Shown in pieces: positions 7,301 to 8,320 of a stretch of DNA of 8,320 bases; within the stretch, counting starts at the first letter, position 1, and each line of letters starts with the position of its first letter. A program made the position numbers and the translations under genes. The notes under the pieces were generated by a model. That model was not told where the DNA came from and did not search any database. It saw only the letters and a list, made by a program, of their open reading frames with translations. The DNA is from [Eubacterium] saphenum (GTDB lineage Bacteria > Bacillota > Clostridia > Oscillospirales > Ruminococcaceae), in assembly GCA_004555635.1 (NCBI GenBank), contig SFHN01000043.1:1-8320 (forward strand), given 5' to 3'.

Positions 7301-7465
7301 CCCGATGACCCGACCGACCCGAGCATTCCTGTTACTCCCGAAGAACCCGAAACGCCCGATACTCCCGAGGAACCCGTTTCACCTGAAGACCCCGATGCCC
7401 CCGAAGACCCCGATGCCCCCGAAGACCCCGACGACCCGCCCGGCGGAGGAATACGGGTAGAATAG
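4343..7465 (+). CDS. Secreted N-acetylmuramoyl-L-alanine amidase with N-terminal GHL10-like barrel
   Basis: A 1040-residue exported protein. The signal peptide spans residues 1-26 (cleavage AFA|QS). Residues about 45-345 resemble a diverged GHL10 barrel collinear with the upstream gene product; the conserved IDDYF becomes LADYY (Ala167, Asp168). Residues about 370-670 are beta-rich and not recognised (Ig-like and SH3-like repeats are possible). Residues about 672-768 look like an AMIN-type beta domain. Residues 778-967 are an Amidase_3 catalytic domain with the zinc ligands His788 (DPGHG), Glu807 (TEQS) and His860 (SLHCN) and catalytic Glu930 (VEMGF), all present. It should cut the MurNAc to L-Ala bond and remove stem peptides from peptidoglycan. 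The tail (972-1040) is acidic and Pro-rich, with no LPxTG motif. The ATG at 4343 is preferred over the in-frame ATG at 4331, because GGGGA at 4333-4337 then serves as its ribosome site. It is co-transcribed with the lipoprotein gene. Confidence 0.92.
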   Translation: MKKTLKALLCAALAGTIFLSGLPAFAQSASDSAEPSELQITQSMVGVQEGMRAAVIKAGVDFAAGEQTAEELSAELSALMEEIGGYHMNAVIIDTSSDDETAPEVKPETLSAVLSAAHDAGLYAYIRLDVEELTEAVFEQGGGLKNGFAAAAHKLVMNYPCEGFFLADYYTRDNEQMYAEYMKSGSGIGYTNWLYETNEYIIRTLSEVIRRTNNTVAVGLFVPDMWANSSSTEGGSETNDSIEALYDGFCDTKTYAEKGYFDMLLVQGYGTTGDAALNFRKVVEWWYNLAEKSNAKLYMLHMNQKIGNGWYEDELLRQLAVLEDYENAGGSAFMSLSALRSDTLGSTRTLISYFDKKINSDTIFEDLKMTSPSSTSFVTYDPSVKFMGTFDENFDVYFDGEKIKLNEVGNFYFQKDLKVGKNSFTFTHKGKTIKYSIERRVDVLKSIENEKNVTVDGGTKITLVAVAYSGAKVSASIAGKTINLKEKEGSSEELDANSSYAKFVGYYTVADGIIGEEQPLGNISFYAAYLGSEEYMTGGTVTIEAKPEPPKQIDAVLADQDSAGTGEVVGTMPPVVSDSESVKYVKVIANYTTVYDARTTGSIPSPLFSQLPAGTLDYFKSASDGFVTTTSGKRFAESDVTTFSDTGLGYNALLVKSVGNYGGKSFIKLHMDYKASFNVVAPVEYHEALDGSFGVSDYNAQTVYITFDNITSVTALPKFDYCSLFSAGRWETVEENGVPKFRLALTLRQAGLFSGCGAYYDENGDLMLTFAVPTATLSGKTIVIDPGHGYGKYADKLDPGAIGNVTEQSVNLAVAKLLEQKLTAMGANVVRLKTESEFILTTTRPIVARAYGADMFVSLHCNSALNPDAHGVEVYYFTSFSQPLAAEINDRLAAYYDNTVYADGTNSNRGAKYSYYWVTLQQDFPSVLVEMGFVSNERECMVMANSEYQSGMADAIANGIYAYFSRSKISYSGSGSSNVDPSVPVPPDDPTDPSIPVTPEEPETPDTPEEPVSPEDPDAPEDPDAPEDPDDPPGGGIRVE
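7388..7433 (+). repeat. 18-bp tandem repeat encoding the acidic DPDAPE tail
   Basis: The unit GACCCCGATGCCCCCGAA occurs twice without a mismatch (7388-7405, 7406-7423) and is followed by a partial third copy. It encodes Asp-Pro-Asp-Ala-Pro-Glu near the C-terminus of the amidase. Exact DNA identity points to recent slippage or duplication, so copy number may vary between strains. Confidence 0.85.
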
Positions 7466-7495
7466 CATTTTCTTCAAGAAAATCCGAAAAAACTG

Positions 7496-7524
7496 TTGAA
7501 AAAATCAGATTTTTGTGGTAAGAT
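7496..7524 (+). promoter_or_regulatory. Sigma-A promoter of the SCP2/H1-tail gene
   Basis: TTGAAA (7496-7501), a 17-bp spacer and TAAGAT (7519-7524) preceded by TG give an extended -10 promoter with start near 7531. A 15-bp palindrome, AAAAATC-A-GATTTTT (7500-7514), lies between the two boxes and could be an operator. No convincing terminator lies between the amidase stop and this promoter, so some read-through from the wall operon is possible. Confidence 0.7.
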
Positions 7525-7534
7525 ATCAGTAAAA

Positions 7535-7552
7535 GCTCCGGGCAATCGGAGC
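7535..7552 (+). promoter_or_regulatory. Stem-loop at the mRNA 5' end of the SCP2/H1-tail gene
   Basis: GCTCCG and CGGAGC pair around a 6-base loop within a few bases of the predicted transcription start. No T-run follows, so it is not a terminator. A stem so close to the 5' end commonly protects an mRNA from decay; that role is inference. The ribosome site AAAGGA (7563-7568) lies outside the stem. Confidence 0.5.
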
Positions 7553-7577
7553 GAACGAAACGAAAGGACATACGATT

Positions 7578-8207
7578 ATGGTTAAGAAGAACAAGGCAGC
7601 TGCCGAGGTAAAAGCCGAGGAAGTAAAGGCGGTTGAAACTGTCCCCGCAAAGGCAGACAAGCCCGCAGCAAAGAAGGCTGCTCCCGCAAAGGCAGAAAAG
7701 CCCGCAGCTAAGAAGGCTGCTCCCGCAAAGGCAGAAAAGCCCGCAGCTAAGAAGGCTGCTCCCGCAAAGGCAGAAAAGCCCGCTGCAAAGAAGGCTGCTC
7801 CCGCAAAGGCAGAAAAGCCCGTAGCTAAGAAAGCTGCTCCCGCAAAGGCGAAGAAGCCCGCAGCTAAGAAAGTAAAGGAAGTATCTCTCGAGGATATCTG
7901 CGCAAAGACCGCTAAGCTTATCGACAGCGCAAAGGCAGCAAAGCTTACCGACAAAATCGCTGTTGATATCGAGGTGTGGGGCTGGGCAGACGGCTCTCAG
8001 AAGCATATGTACATAGAAGTTAAGGACGGCAAGGCTACGGTTGCTCCCTACGGCTATGACGAGTGCAACTTCAGAGCATACATCTCCTACGCAGACGCAG
8101 TTGATTTTGCAAACGGAAAGCTTACCGTAAAGGACGCGCTTATTGGCGGCAAGCTTAACGCTATCGGCGTTGTCGGCGACGCTGTAAAGCTCGCTTCCGT
8201 GTTCTGA
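7578..8207 (+). CDS. SCP2-like domain protein with histone-H1-like Lys/Ala/Pro repeat tail
   Basis: A 209-residue protein with no signal peptide, presumably cytoplasmic. Residues 1-98 are a low-complexity basic tail. After a mixed leader (1-22) come five 13-residue repeats of the type PAKAEKPAAKKAA and a partial sixth (23-98), resembling the tails of histone H1, chlamydial Hc1 and mycobacterial HupB. Such tails bind DNA or RNA by charge. Residues 99-209 resemble the SCP2 sterol-carrier fold: an N-terminal helix (EDICAKTAKLID), strands including KHMYIEV and DGKATV (150-155), a helix around YADAVDFANGKL, IGGKL (189-193) and a C-terminal hydrophobic helix ending in SVF. SCP2 domains bind lipids or other hydrophobic ligands in a tunnel; bacterial functions are mostly unknown. 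The ATG follows AAAGGA by nine bases, and tandem stops (TGA TAA) end the gene. It is monocistronic. The function of the combination is unknown. Confidence 0.85.
   Translation: MVKKNKAAAEVKAEEVKAVETVPAKADKPAAKKAAPAKAEKPAAKKAAPAKAEKPAAKKAAPAKAEKPAAKKAAPAKAEKPVAKKAAPAKAKKPAAKKVKEVSLEDICAKTAKLIDSAKAAKLTDKIAVDIEVWGWADGSQKHMYIEVKDGKATVAPYGYDECNFRAYISYADAVDFANGKLTVKDALIGGKLNAIGVVGDAVKLASVF
7644..7871 (+). repeat. 39-bp tandem repeats encoding PAKAEKPAAKKAA
   Basis: Five complete 39-bp units begin at 7644, 7683, 7722, 7761 and 7800, with a shortened sixth at 7839. Units 2 and 3 are identical in DNA; the others differ by only a few bases (for example Asp for Glu in unit 1, Val for Ala in unit 5, Lys for Glu in unit 6). 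The near-identity, including synonymous positions, indicates recent expansion. The unit length is a multiple of three, so copy changes keep the frame. Confidence 0.95.
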
Positions 8208-8229
8208 TAATACGACAGAGAAATAATGA

Positions 8230-8262
8230 AAGCCCGAGAAGAACATAAAGCTTCTCGGGCTT
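8230..8262. terminator. Stem-loop between convergent genes, probable bidirectional terminator
   Basis: AAGCCCGAGAAG (8230-8241) and CTTCTCGGGCTT (8251-8262) form a perfect 12-bp stem with a 9-base loop, 22 bases after the SCP2 gene stop. The trailing T-tract is weak on both strands (TTATTTGCGTTT rightward, TTTCATTATTT leftward). Its position between converging genes supports a shared terminator. Confidence 0.8.
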
Positions 8263-8279
8263 ATTTGCGTTTCGAATCT

Positions 8280-8320
8280 TCAGAAAAGCTCGGGTTTATT
8301 CTCGAGCGAATCTTCCTCGG
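8280..8320 (-). CDS. 3' end of a convergent gene, product unknown
   Basis: On the minus strand an open frame enters from the right edge and ends at TGA (8280-8282). It gives the last 13 codons, with the acidic C-terminus EEDSLENKPELF. The stop sits 17 bases before the shared stem-loop, as expected for a real gene end. The composition is plausible for a protein tail, but the piece is too short to name or to prove coding. Confidence 0.4.
   Translation of the reverse strand, partial: EEDSLENKPELF

Noticed and set aside
7467..7483. ATTTTCTT-C-AAGAAAAT inverted repeat considered as terminator of the amidase gene
   Set aside because: The stem is almost all A/T with a one-base centre that cannot form a loop, and no T-run follows.
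7644..7871. Regularly spaced repeats considered as a CRISPR array
   Set aside because: The units are directly adjacent, without unique spacers, and are in frame with a coding sequence.
7332..8246. 304-codon antisense frame with repeated CLCGSSLL-like blocks
   Set aside because: Its repeats are only the reverse complement of the 39-bp units of the SCP2/H1-tail gene. The sense frame has a promoter, a ribosome site and a recognisable C-terminal domain.
8273..8315. CGAATCTTC direct repeat (8273-8281 and 8307-8315)
   Set aside because: Nine bases repeated once near a gene end is within chance expectation and has no associated structure.

Overview
The window looks like chromosomal DNA of a Gram-positive, anaerobic-type Firmicute, most likely a clostridial gut bacterium of the Oscillospiraceae/Ruminococcus kind. 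This rests on GGAGG ribosome sites, sigma-A promoters with extended -10 boxes (TGTTATAAT occurs in three of four), a lipoprotein signal with a long Ser/Thr/Pro/Glu linker, and a secreted multidomain amidase. The species cannot be named from the sequence. I see no mobile element, tRNA, rRNA or CRISPR array.

Layout. (1) Positions 1-1897, minus strand: a two-gene ABC exporter unit. The first subunit is complete (158-1897) and carries a degenerate ATP site. The second subunit is cut by the left edge (1-144). (2) Positions 1898-2210: a divergent intergenic region. It holds a strong promoter and a leader for the exporter (hairpin plus a cre-like palindrome), and a near-consensus promoter facing right. 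(3) Positions 2211-2561: a small stand-alone GyrI/AraC-type effector-binding protein, closed by a clear terminator. (4) Positions 2639-7465: a two-gene cell-wall operon behind a strong promoter in a very AT-rich block. It encodes a GHL10/DUF187 glycoside-hydrolase-like lipoprotein (2750-4327) and a 1040-residue secreted protein (4343-7465). The latter ends in an intact zinc N-acetylmuramoyl-L-alanine amidase domain and begins with what appears to be a diverged copy of the GHL10-like barrel. (5) Positions 7496-8262: a monocistronic gene for an SCP2-like domain with a histone-H1-like Lys/Ala/Pro tail built from 39-bp repeats. A shared stem-loop separates it from a convergent gene whose last codons lie at the right edge.

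Working together. The exporter subunits should form a heterodimer, and the divergent ligand-binding protein may sense an exported compound. The wall operon is the most interesting part. An amidase strips stem peptides from peptidoglycan, and the E. coli GHL10 protein DigH (YddW) is known to cut such denuded glycans. A hydrolase and an amidase of these two types, encoded 15 bp apart, suggest a strip-then-cut pair tethered at the cell surface. The SCP2/H1-tail protein is the second unusual item: a predicted lipid-binding fold joined to a polycation likely to bind nucleic acid.
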